In this document: one piece after another, positions 8,643-17,557 of the stretch
How positions within the stretch are numbered: the stretch's first letter is position 1
Layout of the letters: each line of letters opens with the position of its first letter
Translations under genes and position numbers: made by a program
The notes under the pieces: model-generated
What the model saw: only the letters and a program-made list of their open reading frames with translations
What the model was told of the DNA's origin: nothing
Databases searched by the model: none
Source: Subdoligranulum variabile
Lineage (GTDB): Bacteria; Bacillota; Clostridia; Oscillospirales; Ruminococcaceae
Length of the DNA: 64,000 bases
Assembly (NCBI RefSeq): GCF_025152575.1
Contig: NZ_CP102293.1
Location: 3,180,955 to 3,244,954, forward strand
Direction of reading: 5' to 3'

Positions 8643-9038
8643 TCACTGTGTTTGCGTATCAGAACTGCCCACATAGGCCAGGCCTTCCCAGCTTTCAATC
8701 ATGCCTGATGATATGCCACTTACCTGTTCCAGGTCCATCAGAGTGGAAAACGGGCCGTGTGCCTCCCGCCATGCAAGGATAGCCTCCGCTTTAGCCGGTC
8801 CAATGCCAGGCAGCATCATCAAGGTTTCAGCATCTGCCAGATTGATATTAATGCAGTCTGTTTGAATCGTTTCCGATGAGACGGATGCAAAATCCTTGTC
8901 CGTATAAGAGGCTGTTGGTCCCGAAAATTGCCACACCGGCGCAATCAGGAACAAAGCGCCCCAAGCAATGGCCGCCAGCGCGATTACGGTGCACAGAAGC
9001 AAACGGATAATTACAGTGCGTTCCGGATTTTCTGGCAC
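8643..9038 (-). CDS. ComEA-like helix-hairpin-helix protein
   Basis: The 131-residue protein has an N-terminal membrane anchor (residues about 10-32) and, after a short linker, a C-terminal tandem helix-hairpin-helix domain (INLADAETLMMLPGIGPAKA and the DLEQVSGISSGMIE stretch). This is the DNA-binding module of ComEA, which receives transforming DNA outside the membrane. A GTG start at 9038 is preferred because GGGGG lies just upstream and a TATAAT box sits about 30 bp before it; a longer reading frame would begin upstream of that box. No comEC or comEB gene is adjacent, so competence is a family-based inference. Confidence 0.78.
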   Translation of the reverse strand: MPENPERTVIIRLLLCTVIALAAIAWGALFLIAPVWQFSGPTASYTDKDFASVSSETIQTDCININLADAETLMMLPGIGPAKAEAILAWREAHGPFSTLMDLEQVSGISSGMIESWEGLAYVGSSDTQTQ

Positions 9039-9131
9039 AGCAAAGCCCCCGTTCTGATAATTGTTTTTATTATACCATGGCGCAGGGAAAAATGCACCCG
9101 AAATTCGCACCTTTTACAGAAAATATACCGC

Positions 9132-9398
9132 TTACTGACATCGTTTTGTCCGATGCTGCGCCGGCAGCGGTTCTGCATCCACCATAATGACATCCGTACC
9201 GATGTTGCGGATAGACTCCCATGGGATGATAAGATCCTCTTCATAGCCGAGCAGCCCAAACAAGTGCCCGCGTCCACGCAGGATGACAGACTGCAGTTTG
9301 GCAGCATGTTCATCAAACAGCAGGTCATCAATTCGCCCCAAATTTTCGCCAGTCTTGATCTGAATCACGTCTTTTTCGCTTAAATCATGTAATGTCAT
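9132..9398 (-). CDS. YlmC/YmxH-type PRC-barrel protein
   Basis: An 88-residue single-domain PRC-barrel protein (DVIQIKTGENLGRIDDLLFDEHAAKLQSV, with DLIIPWESIRNIGTDVIMVD near the end). YlmC/YmxH members lie next to sporulation or cell-division genes in Firmicutes, often near sigG, as here, though separated by a plus-strand HAD gene. The start follows GGGAGGTGCC. Its role is unknown; PRC barrels generally mediate RNA or protein contacts. Confidence 0.75.
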   Translation of the reverse strand: MTLHDLSEKDVIQIKTGENLGRIDDLLFDEHAAKLQSVILRGRGHLFGLLGYEEDLIIPWESIRNIGTDVIMVDAEPLPAQHRTKRCQ

Positions 9399-9455
9399 AG
9401 AGAAGGCACCTCCCTTACGCAGCGTACCGGTTTATTCTATGCAGGAAAAAGGCGA

Positions 9456-9484
9456 TTGTTTCTTGCTTCGTTTCCGTGTATAAT
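9456..9484 (+). promoter_or_regulatory. promoter of the HAD-family gene
   Basis: TTGTTT at 9456-9461 and TATAAT at 9479-9484 are spaced by 17 bases, 36 bp before the start of the downstream HAD gene. Confidence 0.6.
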
Positions 9485-9519
9485 AAAACTGAAACATCTG
9501 CACTATCCGGGAGGGTTTT

Positions 9520-10131
9520 ATGTATAAAAATGTCATCTTTGATTTTGGCGGCGTGGTGGTGGATTTCAATCCGCGCAACTTCCTGATGGACCGATTTATG
9601 AACAAACATGCAGAAGAAATCGTCTACGACCTGACTTTCGGCAGCCAGGAGTGGCAGGATCTGGACCGCGGAACCATTACCCGCGCGGTGGCCAATCGCA
9701 TTATGATGGAGAACGCAGCCCATGTAAACCGCGAATTTGAGGTACAGACGGTCATTGAGGAGTGGGCTTCCATGCTGCGCACCAAAAAGACCACGGTCAA
9801 AATTATGCGGGAGTTGAAGGAAGCCGGGTATCGGCTGTACTATCTGACAAACATTCCGGTGGATATTATGGATGAACTGCGGCAACGGGACTGGTTTCCC
9901 CTGTTTGATGGCGGCATTGCCTCCTGTGATGTGCATCTTTGCAAGCCGGAGCCGGAGATCTATACGATTCTGATGCAGAAATGCAACCTTGCCTATGACG
10001 AATCCATTTTTGTGGACGACAACAAAATCAATGCACAAGCAGCTTACAACCTTGGTATCACCGGAATTTTGTACAAGAATCCAAAATCTTTCCTGCGGGC
10101 ACTCGGAGCCTGCGGAATTCAACTGAAATGA
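9520..10131 (+). CDS. HAD-superfamily hydrolase
   Basis: The 203-residue cytoplasmic protein shows the four HAD motifs: DFGGVVVDFNP with the nucleophile Asp near the N-terminus (motif I), YYLTNIP (motif II), a Lys in CKPEPEIY (motif III) and FVDDNKINAQAA (motif IV). A helical cap lies between motifs I and II. It resembles YihX-like sugar-phosphate or epoxide-hydrolase-like phosphatases; the substrate cannot be predicted. It is a single-gene unit with its own promoter and a shared bidirectional terminator. Confidence 0.88.
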   Translation: MYKNVIFDFGGVVVDFNPRNFLMDRFMNKHAEEIVYDLTFGSQEWQDLDRGTITRAVANRIMMENAAHVNREFEVQTVIEEWASMLRTKKTTVKIMRELKEAGYRLYYLTNIPVDIMDELRQRDWFPLFDGGIASCDVHLCKPEPEIYTILMQKCNLAYDESIFVDDNKINAQAAYNLGITGILYKNPKSFLRALGACGIQLK

Positions 10132-10171
10132 AACCGCCCGGCAGGGGGAAACTTCCCTGCCGGGCGGTTTT
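10131..10171. terminator. bidirectional terminator between the HAD gene and sigG
   Basis: A perfect GC-rich stem of about 16 bp (10131-10146 with 10156-10171) is flanked by A and T runs on both sides. It serves the convergent HAD gene and sigG and touches the sigG stop codon. Confidence 0.9.
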
Positions 10172-10953
10172 CAGCAATTGGAAGAGATCTGTTCCTTGAT
10201 GCGGTTCAGGGCACCTTTTTCCAGACGGCTTACCTGCGCCTGGCTGATGCCGATTTCCCGTGCCACCTGCATCTGCGTTTTACCGCCCAGATATCGCATG
10301 GCAATAATCCGGCGTTCCCGGGCAGAGAGGGATTTTACTGTATCCCGAAACATGATGTCACTGATCCAGCTCTCCTCTCCAGTGGCGTCGTGCAGCTGAT
10401 CTACGATGGCAAAACTGTCTTCACCGTCGGAGTAAACCGGCTCATACAGACTGGCAGGCTCCACCACCGATTCCAGTGCCATCGCTACGTTCTCCGGTGA
10501 AGCTCCTACCCGGGCCGCAATCTCGGAGATTTTCGGGTCACGTCCGTTTTCTTTCTGCAATGCTTCCCGGGCACGCATGGAGTGGTATGCGAGATCCCGG
10601 ATAGACCGACTGACCCGTACCGCATTGTTATCGCGCAAAAAACGCCTGATCTCGCCCACAATCATCGGCACACCATAGGTCGAAAAGCGTACCTGCAGAC
10701 TGGGATCGAAATGATCGATGGCCTTGATCAGTCCGATGCAGCCAACCTGAAACAGGTCGTCAAGATTTTCTCCGCGGTTGGCAAATTTCTGCACGACGCT
10801 GAGCACAAGCCGAAGATTGCCTTGAATCATTTTTCGGCGCGCTTCGGCATCACCAGCGCGGGCCGCTCGGATCAGTGCGCTTTTTTCTGTCTCACTCAGC
10901 ACAGGTAACTGTGAAGTATCTACACCACACAGTTCCACTTTGCCAGCATACAT
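10171..10953 (-). CDS. sigG: sporulation sigma factor SigG
   Basis: SigG directs late forespore transcription. The 260-residue product begins MYAGKVELCGVDTSQLPVLS, the diagnostic SigG N-terminus. Region 2 is seen as NLRLVLSVVQKFANRGENLD and DLFQVGCIGLIKAIDHFDP, region 3 follows, and region 4.2 ends the protein with the MQVAREIGISQAQVSRLEKG helix-turn-helix. The start at 10953 has GGAAGGAGG 7 bases upstream; a longer frame to 11058 is rejected because it does not match the family start. In Bacillus sigG directly follows spoIIGA-sigE; here a convergent gene intervenes. Confidence 0.95.
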   Translation of the reverse strand: MYAGKVELCGVDTSQLPVLSETEKSALIRAARAGDAEARRKMIQGNLRLVLSVVQKFANRGENLDDLFQVGCIGLIKAIDHFDPSLQVRFSTYGVPMIVGEIRRFLRDNNAVRVSRSIRDLAYHSMRAREALQKENGRDPKISEIAARVGASPENVAMALESVVEPASLYEPVYSDGEDSFAIVDQLHDATGEESWISDIMFRDTVKSLSARERRIIAMRYLGGKTQMQVAREIGISQAQVSRLEKGALNRIKEQISSNC

Positions 10954-11085
10954 GGACCATCCTCCTTCCCGTTGATGAGAAGTATGGTCTGATTCAAGAG
11001 CAAGCAAACAGAGCAAAGGCTGGGAAATTCTTCCGCACAACATCTCCTGGAACCGCATAGGATGAGGTCAAAGGAGGGTCGTTCT

Positions 11086-11604
11086 ATGGTAGAATCCATT
11101 TGGTTTGTGATTGTTCTGATACTGCTGGCGGCAGTATCGGTGGCGCTGGTTCTGACGCTTGTGTTACACGCAGAGGCGCCTGCATCCGGACGTGAGACAC
11201 GCACCCAATATCTGACACCCAACTATTCATCTTCCGCCGGTTTTCGGCTGACCGCCTACCCGGATAATGAACTGGTTATCCTGCAGCGGCTGTGGCTGAT
11301 TGAAGAGAGCATCGCCGCACTGGATTACAGCATTGTACCTGGGCGATATATGACTTTGTTTATTGCCAAGCGGGGAAAAATGCGATTTCCGGACAGCTAC
11401 TACGCGGATGCGTTTGAGAGCGTGGAGCAATACGATATTGCAGATGTGACCGTTACCCAAAGTCAAAAAGCCGGTCGGCGTGCGGCCGTCTACTGGACAC
11501 GCGGTGATTTTGAATATCTGATCTATTCCGAAGAGCCGGAAATGAACATGATGAACGGTCTGGCGTATTATTTCGTCAACAATACCCGGGCAGAGGAATC
11601 TTAA
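11086..11604 (+). CDS. single-pass membrane protein of unknown function
   Basis: The 172-residue protein starts [23 protein letters not shown], a single N-terminal transmembrane segment, followed by a soluble domain of about 140 residues rich in Tyr and Asp, probably extracytoplasmic. The domain loosely resembles the DUF4367-type domains of sporulation and stress proteins (YFVNN near the end), but I cannot assign it firmly. AAAGGAGG precedes the chosen start. It is divergent from sigG, and its stop overlaps the sigE stop by 4 bp in convergent orientation. Its position between sigE and sigG suggests, but does not prove, a sporulation role. Confidence 0.7.
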   Translation: MVESIWFVIVLILLAAVSVALVLTLVLHAEAPASGRETRTQYLTPNYSSSAGFRLTAYPDNELVILQRLWLIEESIAALDYSIVPGRYMTLFIAKRGKMRFPDSYYADAFESVEQYDIADVTVTQSQKAGRRAAVYWTRGDFEYLIYSEEPEMNMMNGLAYYFVNNTRAEES

Positions 11605-12314
11605 CCCACCGTTTCCAGTTCCCGCCGCAGCCGTTTGATGATCCGTTTTTCCAGGCGGGAAATGTAACTCTGGGAAATCCCCAACGCATCGGCTACTTCC
11701 TTCTGTGTATGTTCGGACTCGTGATTGAGGCCAAAACGCAGTTCCATGATTCGTCGTTCCCGAGGCGCCAGTCGTCCGACCGCCAGCCGCAGCGCAGCAC
11801 GTTCTGCGCTGCGTTCCAGTTCTTCCCCGACCTGGGGCTGGTCACTTGTCAGCACGTCCATCAAAAGCAATTCATTACCGTCGTTATCCGTATTAAGTGG
11901 TTCATCGATGCTGGCGTCCTGACGGCGATTGGAGCTTTTTCGCAGGTACATCAGAATTTCATTTTCAATGCAGCGACTGGCGTAGGTGGCCAGTTTGATA
12001 TTTTTGGAAGGTTCAAAGGTATTTACGGCCTTGATAAGTCCTATAGTCCCGATGGATATCATATCCTCAATACCGGCGGAGGGCGTTTCAAACTTTTTCG
12101 CAATGTACACGACCAGCCGCAGGTTATGTGTAATCAAAAGATCCCGCGCGGAACCTTTTCCTGCGCTGAGCCCTTCAAGGGCTTGCTGCTCCTGCTGGGG
12201 ATCCAGAGGAGGCGGCAGTGTATCAGCTCCGTTGATATAGTGCAATTCCTGCGGAGACGCCAACCGAAGCCAAAGTGCTCGAAGCGTCCGATTTACCAGT
12301 TCGATCGTCTGCAT
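11601..12314 (-). CDS. sigE: sporulation sigma factor SigE
   Basis: SigE is the first mother-cell sigma factor, made as an inactive membrane-bound pro-protein. The 237-residue product has an N-terminal pro-like hydrophobic/basic segment (residues 1-30). Region 2 follows as [29 protein letters not shown] and [28 protein letters not shown], and region 4 ends with [20 protein letters not shown]. It follows spoIIGA by 17 bp; SpoIIGA is the protease that trims it. GGGAGG precedes the start. Confidence 0.95.
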   Translation of the reverse strand: MQTIELVNRTLRALWLRLASPQELHYINGADTLPPPLDPQQEQQALEGLSAGKGSARDLLITHNLRLVVYIAKKFETPSAGIEDMISIGTIGLIKAVNTFEPSKNIKLATYASRCIENEILMYLRKSSNRRQDASIDEPLNTDNDGNELLLMDVLTSDQPQVGEELERSAERAALRLAVGRLAPRERRIMELRFGLNHESEHTQKEVADALGISQSYISRLEKRIIKRLRRELETVG

Positions 12315-12331
12315 AAGTTTCCTCCCCTATA

Positions 12332-13201
12332 TCACAAAAAATCGTTCCCATACAGTGCTTCATAGCGGTCACTTCCAAAAGACTGCGGAGCAAACGCTAC
12401 GGCGCTACGCCCTAACCCAAGGACGCCGTGCGGAGTAATCATACCGATGCCATTTACAGCAAATCCCGGCAGAAGGCTGTGGGAAGATGCCGTGTTGCAC
12501 GGGATTAATCGAAGTCGTGTACCGGGTGGGGGCTCCCCCGGTGCATCGCCTGCAAACCAAGCCCGAAGAAATTCCCGGACCGGCTGCGGAAGGCGGTCTT
12601 TTGCGTCCGGAAAACTTACCACGAGCACCGGCAAACAGGTGATAGGATCTGTCAGGTGACAGCCGGTATCAAGGACTCCGCGCAGACGAATGAGCAACCC
12701 GCCAAGTTCCATCTCCAGACCGACGGTTTCCAATACAGGTTTGTGTTTGGTAAAGCAGCGGGATCCGATTTCTACCGCCGCGCAGCAAAGGCCAGACAGG
12801 ATCACGAGCAGCAGAGGAGAAACACGCAGGTAAACGGCAAGATTTCCTGTCTGCAGTATTTTTGTGCCGGTTTGCAGAATGATAAGCATCACAAGGCCGG
12901 CCAGTGCAATATTGAGTGCCGCATACCAACAGGCTTCGGTGATAAGCCGGCGTTTGTTGTGCCATCCAAAGGTAATGGCGGTGATGATCAGTGCCGTGAA
13001 AATTTTGTACAGGATTTGAACCGGGTAGGCTTGTTCCGGCGCAAAAAGAACCAGAGACGACAGGGCCGCTGCACCACTTCCCAGAAGCAGGCGGACGAAG
13101 CCGGCGCGCTGACCACTGAGCAGGCCGGCCCCCAACAGCAAAAAATAAGCTGCAAGGAAATTAACGAGCAGCAGCACGTCCAGATAGATGACCGTTTTCA
13201 A
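12332..13201 (-). CDS. spoIIGA: pro-sigma-E processing protease SpoIIGA
   Basis: SpoIIGA is a membrane aspartic protease in the septum that activates pro-SigE after signalling from the forespore. The 289-residue product has about five transmembrane helices in residues 1-150 and a C-terminal soluble domain with the aspartic signature RGVLDTGCHLTDPIT; D-T-G is the retropepsin-like motif. It ends with the family-like ALYGNDFL. The start is TTG at 13201 with GAGGGG upstream. A weak TTGCGT/TAGACT pair 21 bases apart at 13234-13266 recalls the long-spacer Spo0A-dependent spoIIG promoter, but I see no clear Spo0A boxes. Confidence 0.93.
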   Translation of the reverse strand: MKTVIYLDVLLLVNFLAAYFLLLGAGLLSGQRAGFVRLLLGSGAAALSSLVLFAPEQAYPVQILYKIFTALIITAITFGWHNKRRLITEACWYAALNIALAGLVMLIILQTGTKILQTGNLAVYLRVSPLLLVILSGLCCAAVEIGSRCFTKHKPVLETVGLEMELGGLLIRLRGVLDTGCHLTDPITCLPVLVVSFPDAKDRLPQPVREFLRAWFAGDAPGEPPPGTRLRLIPCNTASSHSLLPGFAVNGIGMITPHGVLGLGRSAVAFAPQSFGSDRYEALYGNDFL

Positions 13202-13280
13202 GTTTTCCCCTCCCCGCTCGAGACTCCGATATCAGTCTATGTGAAGCGCAGGAAGAAAATACGCAAACGGTGAAAGACAC

Positions 13281-13320
13281 AAAAAAGCGACCTGCCCCGC
13301 ATGGGACAGGTCGCTTTTTT
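13281..13320 (-). terminator. terminator of the yqfC-mutS2 gene run
   Basis: Arms 13281-13298 and 13303-13320 pair with one internal mismatch and are bordered by A6 and T6 runs. It lies five bases beyond the mutS2 stop, at the end of the long minus-strand gene run. Confidence 0.9.
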
Positions 13321-13325
13321 AAATG

Positions 13326-15698
13326 TTATTTCAGTTCCACGACGGTGACGCCGCTTTCCCCTTCGCCGTAGCGGCCAAGGCGGAAACTTTTGACCGCTTT
13401 GTGGGTTCGAAGGTGTTTCTGAATGGCACTGCGCAGGGCTCCAGTGCCATTGCCATGGATAATATACAGCGTCTGCTGACCGCGCAGCATGCCACTATCC
13501 AGAAACTTGTCTACTTCTGCCAAGGCCTCCTCGACGGTATAGCCCAGCAGATTCAGTTCCATGCTGGTCTTGCGGTTCTTGTCCAGTTGTACCCGTGTGC
13601 TGGAGCGACGGGGCTCCCGTTGGGGCCGCTTTTCCATCTTGTCAGGAGCACGAAGACCAGTCAACGGCACTTTGGTCTTCATAATACCGGCACGTACTTC
13701 CACCATGCCATCGCGATCGGGGCGCGCGGTGACAGTAGCCAATTGGTTGAGCTCCGCAATGACCACTTCCTGTCCGATCTGCACTTCTTTAAGCGGAACA
13801 AACTTTTTGGGGACCGGTTTCGCATCAGTGCGTTTGAGAAGTGTCTCGGTATCTTTGCGTGCAATTTCACGGGCACGCACGGCGCGCTGTGCCGCACTTG
13901 TTTTTTCGTCTTTTTGAATGCGCCGAAGCTCATCGGTCAGATTATAGGCCTCATTTTGTACTTGCTGCATCAGTTCATGAGCCTGACGACGAGCATCTTC
14001 CAGTTCGCGTTTTCCCTGTTCAATCAGCTCCTCCCGCTTTTTCTCTGCACTTTCAAGGGCGTGTTCCGCCTCGTAGCGGGCCTTTTCCGCCTCGTCCTGT
14101 GCTCCCTTCAGCTGCAGCTTCAAATCATCCAACTGAGCAAGCACACTATCCAAGCGTTTATCATCGTTGGACATGTGGTTGCGGGCTGCATCGATGATTT
14201 CCTGGGGAATTCCCAATTTGGCGCTGATCAGGAATGCATTGGACTTGCCGGGGACACCTACACTGAGTTTGTAGGTCGGCATCAGTGTCTCTACATTAAA
14301 CTCACAGCTGGCGTTTACCACACCGGGCGTTTCCAGTGCGTAAACCTTCAATTCCGCATAGTGCGTTGTCGCCATGAGCAGACTTCCCTGCCGACGCAGT
14401 TGTTCCAGGATGCTGACTGCCAAAGCGGCACCTTCCGCGGGATCGGTACCGGCCCCCAGCTCATCGATCAGCGTCAGAGTGCCGTGACCGGCAAGCTGAA
14501 GAATCCCGCTGATCCGCTTCATGTGTCCGGAAAAGGTGGAGAGGCTTTGCTCGATGCTCTGCTCGTCACCGATATCGACAAGATATTCCCGGAAATTACA
14601 GACAACGCTGCTTTCATGCGCGGGGATCAAAAATCCGTGCTGCGCCATGGCATTGAGCAGACCTGCGGTTTTGATGGATACCGTTTTGCCGCCGGTATTG
14701 GGACCGGTAATCACCAAGGTATCATATTCTTCTCCCAGTGCAATATCCACCGGCACGACCTGTTTCTTGTCAATCAGCGGATGCCGCGCCCGGTTCAACC
14801 GGAAGTACACGGTGTCACTGACAGTCGGCATAAAAGCATTCTGCTCCACCGCCAACCGTGCTTTGGCCAGCAGCAAATCAATCTGCAACATTGCCTCGTA
14901 GCTGTAGGAGAACTGCGGCTCCAGCGAACCGACCTGTGCCGAGAACGCCGAAAGAATGCGGGTGATTTCCTCCTGCTCCTGGGCGCGCAGCTGCATAATC
15001 CGCGCATTGGCCTCCACAACAGCCGTCGGTTCCACGAAAATTGTGGCGCCGGTCGAAGATACGTCGTGGATTACGCCGCCAACCTCGCCGCGATACTCAG
15101 CGCGAACCGGAACTACATACCGTCCGTTTCGCAGCGAGACTACCGCGTCTTGTAGGAATTTGTTGGTGGTTGAATTCTTTATAATGTTGTCCAGCTTGGT
15201 ACGGATAGAATCCTCCGTCTGCCGGATCTTGCGGCGCAGATCATGCAGCGTAACGCTGGCAGTGTCCGCCATTTCCTCCGGAGAAAGAATACTCTCACTG
15301 ATCTGTTTCTCCAGCACCGGCTGCGGTGCCAGTGCATAAAACAAATCATCTGTGGGCAGCATCTCGTGTTCGCTCAGTCCGTACCATTGAGACAATCCAG
15401 CAAAGTTGCGCAGCGTCGCAGCGATTTCCAGCAGTTCGCCCATAGAAAGAATGCCGCCTTTTTGGGCATGGGCCGTGATGCGACGTACCTCCGATACTCT
15501 GCCGAACCGGGGGCTGCCGTTCTTGATGAGCAACGAGTTGACGGCGTTTGTCTGGGACAGGGCAAAACGTTCATCCTCGGGCGTCGCGCAGGGCTCCAGG
15601 CCCCGCATCATCTCCTTGGTTTCCTGGCAGGCACAGAGTTGTACCGCACGGGCAATGATCTTATCTAATTCCAGGGTGGTTTTATAAGCGGTATCCAT
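13326..15698 (-). CDS. mutS2: endonuclease MutS2
   Basis: MutS2 is a MutS homologue with a C-terminal Smr nuclease domain; Bacillus MutS2 acts on collided ribosomes and also affects recombination. The 790-residue product has the MutS core lever and clamp regions, the Walker A motif TGPNTGGKTVSIKT near residues 334-347, and Walker B LIDELGAGTDPAEG near residues 413-426. A long charged coiled coil covers about 520-620, a KOW-like segment follows, and the terminal Smr domain carries LDLR-equivalent and HGNGTGALR motifs. It lacks the mismatch-recognition domain, as expected for MutS2. It follows recO by 18 bp. Confidence 0.96.
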   Translation of the reverse strand: MDTAYKTTLELDKIIARAVQLCACQETKEMMRGLEPCATPEDERFALSQTNAVNSLLIKNGSPRFGRVSEVRRITAHAQKGGILSMGELLEIAATLRNFAGLSQWYGLSEHEMLPTDDLFYALAPQPVLEKQISESILSPEEMADTASVTLHDLRRKIRQTEDSIRTKLDNIIKNSTTNKFLQDAVVSLRNGRYVVPVRAEYRGEVGGVIHDVSSTGATIFVEPTAVVEANARIMQLRAQEQEEITRILSAFSAQVGSLEPQFSYSYEAMLQIDLLLAKARLAVEQNAFMPTVSDTVYFRLNRARHPLIDKKQVVPVDIALGEEYDTLVITGPNTGGKTVSIKTAGLLNAMAQHGFLIPAHESSVVCNFREYLVDIGDEQSIEQSLSTFSGHMKRISGILQLAGHGTLTLIDELGAGTDPAEGAALAVSILEQLRRQGSLLMATTHYAELKVYALETPGVVNASCEFNVETLMPTYKLSVGVPGKSNAFLISAKLGIPQEIIDAARNHMSNDDKRLDSVLAQLDDLKLQLKGAQDEAEKARYEAEHALESAEKKREELIEQGKRELEDARRQAHELMQQVQNEAYNLTDELRRIQKDEKTSAAQRAVRAREIARKDTETLLKRTDAKPVPKKFVPLKEVQIGQEVVIAELNQLATVTARPDRDGMVEVRAGIMKTKVPLTGLRAPDKMEKRPQREPRRSSTRVQLDKNRKTSMELNLLGYTVEEALAEVDKFLDSGMLRGQQTLYIIHGNGTGALRSAIQKHLRTHKAVKSFRLGRYGEGESGVTVVELK

Positions 15699-15716
15699 AC
15701 AGGGTTGTGCTTCTCC

Positions 15717-16460
15717 TTATTCGAGTACAGTCTTCAAAAAATCCAGGCTTTTCAGCCCATGTTCAAGATGTGCCAACACATACTGTTCACTGACGCGGGA
15801 CAAATTCTTCAGGCTGGCAGGTGCCAGTGTGAAGGAAAACAATTTGCGGTCTTCAGCCAGACAGATATGGCGCAGCGCATACAGCGCACCGGTATCCAGA
15901 TTGGGGATGTGACGCGCTTTGTCGGCACACTCCTCGCACAGAAGGTTTCCCTCTACAGGGTCAAAATAGAACTCACCGCCCTCATATTTGCCGCACTCAG
16001 AACAGGCCAGCAAATTGGGCTGATAGCCGGCCATGCTCATAGCCCGAAGCTCGTAAATTGTTTTGAGCTGGCGCAGCGACAGCTTTTTCAGTCCGATCAT
16101 GTACAGACTGTTGAGGAGCAGCCGCAATTGAGCATCTGCTTCCGGCGGCGCAGGTGAAAGAGAAAGCACGATCTCTGCCATGTACGTTGCAAGACTCATG
16201 GCTTCCACACTTTCCGATACGCCATGGAACACCTTTTTTACCTGGGCGGATTCCACAAAATAATGGCTTCGTCCACTTGTCAGGCTGAATTCCGAATAGC
16301 AGAATAACCCGCATGCACTGAACAGTTTGTTTTTCAGCCGAAGGCTTCCTTTTGCAGAAGCAGATACAACGCCAAGCTCAGGAGTCAGCAACGTCAGGAT
16401 CTGATCGGCCTCTCCCACTTTGACTTGGCGCAATACCAGGCCTGTCGTTGCGATCTGCAT
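15717..16460 (-). CDS. recO: DNA repair protein RecO
   Basis: RecO loads RecA and anneals single strands in the RecFOR pathway. The protein of about 247 residues begins MQIATTGLVLRQVKVGEADQILTLLTPELGV, the OB-fold opening typical of RecO. Residues about 140-190 carry a zinc motif with two Cys pairs (C-x2-C in ACSECGKYEGGEF and C-x2-C in LLCEECADKA). The start at 16460 has AGGAGG 7 bases upstream and lies inside the yqzL frame. The era-yqzL-recO order matches Bacillus. Confidence 0.94.
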   Translation of the reverse strand: MQIATTGLVLRQVKVGEADQILTLLTPELGVVSASAKGSLRLKNKLFSACGLFCYSEFSLTSGRSHYFVESAQVKKVFHGVSESVEAMSLATYMAEIVLSLSPAPPEADAQLRLLLNSLYMIGLKKLSLRQLKTIYELRAMSMAGYQPNLLACSECGKYEGGEFYFDPVEGNLLCEECADKARHIPNLDTGALYALRHICLAEDRKLFSFTLAPASLKNLSRVSEQYVLAHLEHGLKSLDFLKTVLE

Positions 16461-16563
16461 CTTTTTCCTCCTGAAGCGCACACTGCTGTGCTTTAAAATT
16501 CAGATAATCATACACACTTCCGGTCTGCAAAAAACGGGCCCAGTCTCCTGCTGAACAAGCCAT
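16378..16563 (-). CDS. yqzL: YqzL-like small protein
   Basis: A short frame of 61 residues starts MACSAGDWARFLQTGSVYDYL and continues with NFK. The W-x2-F-x2-TGS-x2-YL pattern is the recognisable core of the small YqzL family, encoded between era and recO in Firmicutes. AAAGGAGG lies 9 bases before the start. Oddly, the frame runs 83 bp into recO before its stop, so the last 27 or so residues have no YqzL counterpart. Function is unknown. Confidence 0.6.
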   Translation of the reverse strand: MACSAGDWARFLQTGSVYDYLNFKAQQCALQEEKDADRNDRPGIAPSQSGRGRSDPDVADS

Positions 16564-16645
16564 GGCCGGCCGCCTCCTTTCCGCTTCTGACATCATACCA
16601 TGTCACAAACGGAAAAGTTGTCCAACGGGGGCGCCGAAACAGAGG

Positions 16646-17557
16646 TCAAGGCTTGGCGAAGCCCAGCGTATTCAGGAGATTTTCGTTGTCACGCCAGTCT
16701 TCCCGGACCTTCACCCAGCATTGCAGATTGACTTTCACCCCCAGGAGTTCTTCTATATCCATCCGGGCTGCCGATGCAATTTTTTTGAGCATCTGGCCGC
16801 CCTTGCCGATAATCATTCCTTTATGGCTCTTTCGTTCGCAATAGATATCGACATCGATGTCAATAAGATCTTTGTCTGGGCGCTCCTTGAACCGTTCCAC
16901 CACGACTGCAATCCCGTGAGGAATTTCATCACGCATGAACAAAAGGGCCTTTTCCCGTACGAGCTCAGCTACGAGTTCTTTCTCCGGCATGTCGGTGAAA
17001 GCATCATCATCAAAATAATGGGGACCTTCGTTGCCATAGGGCTTGAGAAGTGTAAACAGCTCTTCACAGCCGGTTCCATCTTTGGCTGAAACAGTGACCA
17101 CCGCGTCAAAGCATCGAAAATCAGCAACCTGACGCTTGCGCTGTTCCAAGGCGGCAAAGCTGTCCAGCAAGTCCACTTTGTTGATGACAGCAATCGCCGG
17201 GCCACCTTTTTGCAGAGCCTTGATCATGGTAAGCTCAGAATCCGTCAGTTCTCCCTCCGGTTCGAAGAGCATCATTGTCACATCTACATCCTTGAGGCTG
17301 GCGGCCGCTGTCTGTGTCATGCGGGCATCCAGCTTATTATGTGCTTTGTGGATGCCGGGGGTATCCATAAGAACATATTGCACAGGCCCCTTCGTAATAA
17401 CACCGGTAATCCGGCTGCGGGTGGTCTGCGGTTTTTTCGTAACGATGGCGACCTTTTCCCCTACCAGATAATTGGTCAGGCTGGATTTGCCAACATTGGG
17501 ACGTCCTACCAGTGCCACGAATACGCTGCTGGGCATTTCAGGAATTGGTTTTGCCAT
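16646..17557 (-). CDS. era: GTPase Era
   Basis: Era binds 16S rRNA near its 3' end and is essential for 30S maturation. The 303-residue product shows G1 GRPNVGKSS, the switch region TTRSRITGV, G3 DTPGIHKA, G4 NKVDLLD and G5 VSAKDG. A C-terminal KH domain follows, with GMIIGKGGQMLKKI. The ATG at 17557 is chosen because AGAAAGGTG lies just upstream; a GTG at 17569 would start inside that ribosome binding site. The start overlaps the dgkA stop by 20 bp. Confidence 0.97.
   Translation of the reverse strand: MAKPIPEMPSSVFVALVGRPNVGKSSLTNYLVGEKVAIVTKKPQTTRSRITGVITKGPVQYVLMDTPGIHKAHNKLDARMTQTAAASLKDVDVTMMLFEPEGELTDSELTMIKALQKGGPAIAVINKVDLLDSFAALEQRKRQVADFRCFDAVVTVSAKDGTGCEELFTLLKPYGNEGPHYFDDDAFTDMPEKELVAELVREKALLFMRDEIPHGIAVVVERFKERPDKDLIDIDVDIYCERKSHKGMIIGKGGQMLKKIASAARMDIEELLGVKVNLQCWVKVREDWRDNENLLNTLGFAKP

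Noticed and set aside
13234..13266. Spo0A-dependent long-spacer promoter for spoIIGA
   Set aside because: Only a weak hexamer pair with a 21-base spacer is visible and no TGTCGAA-type Spo0A box could be found.
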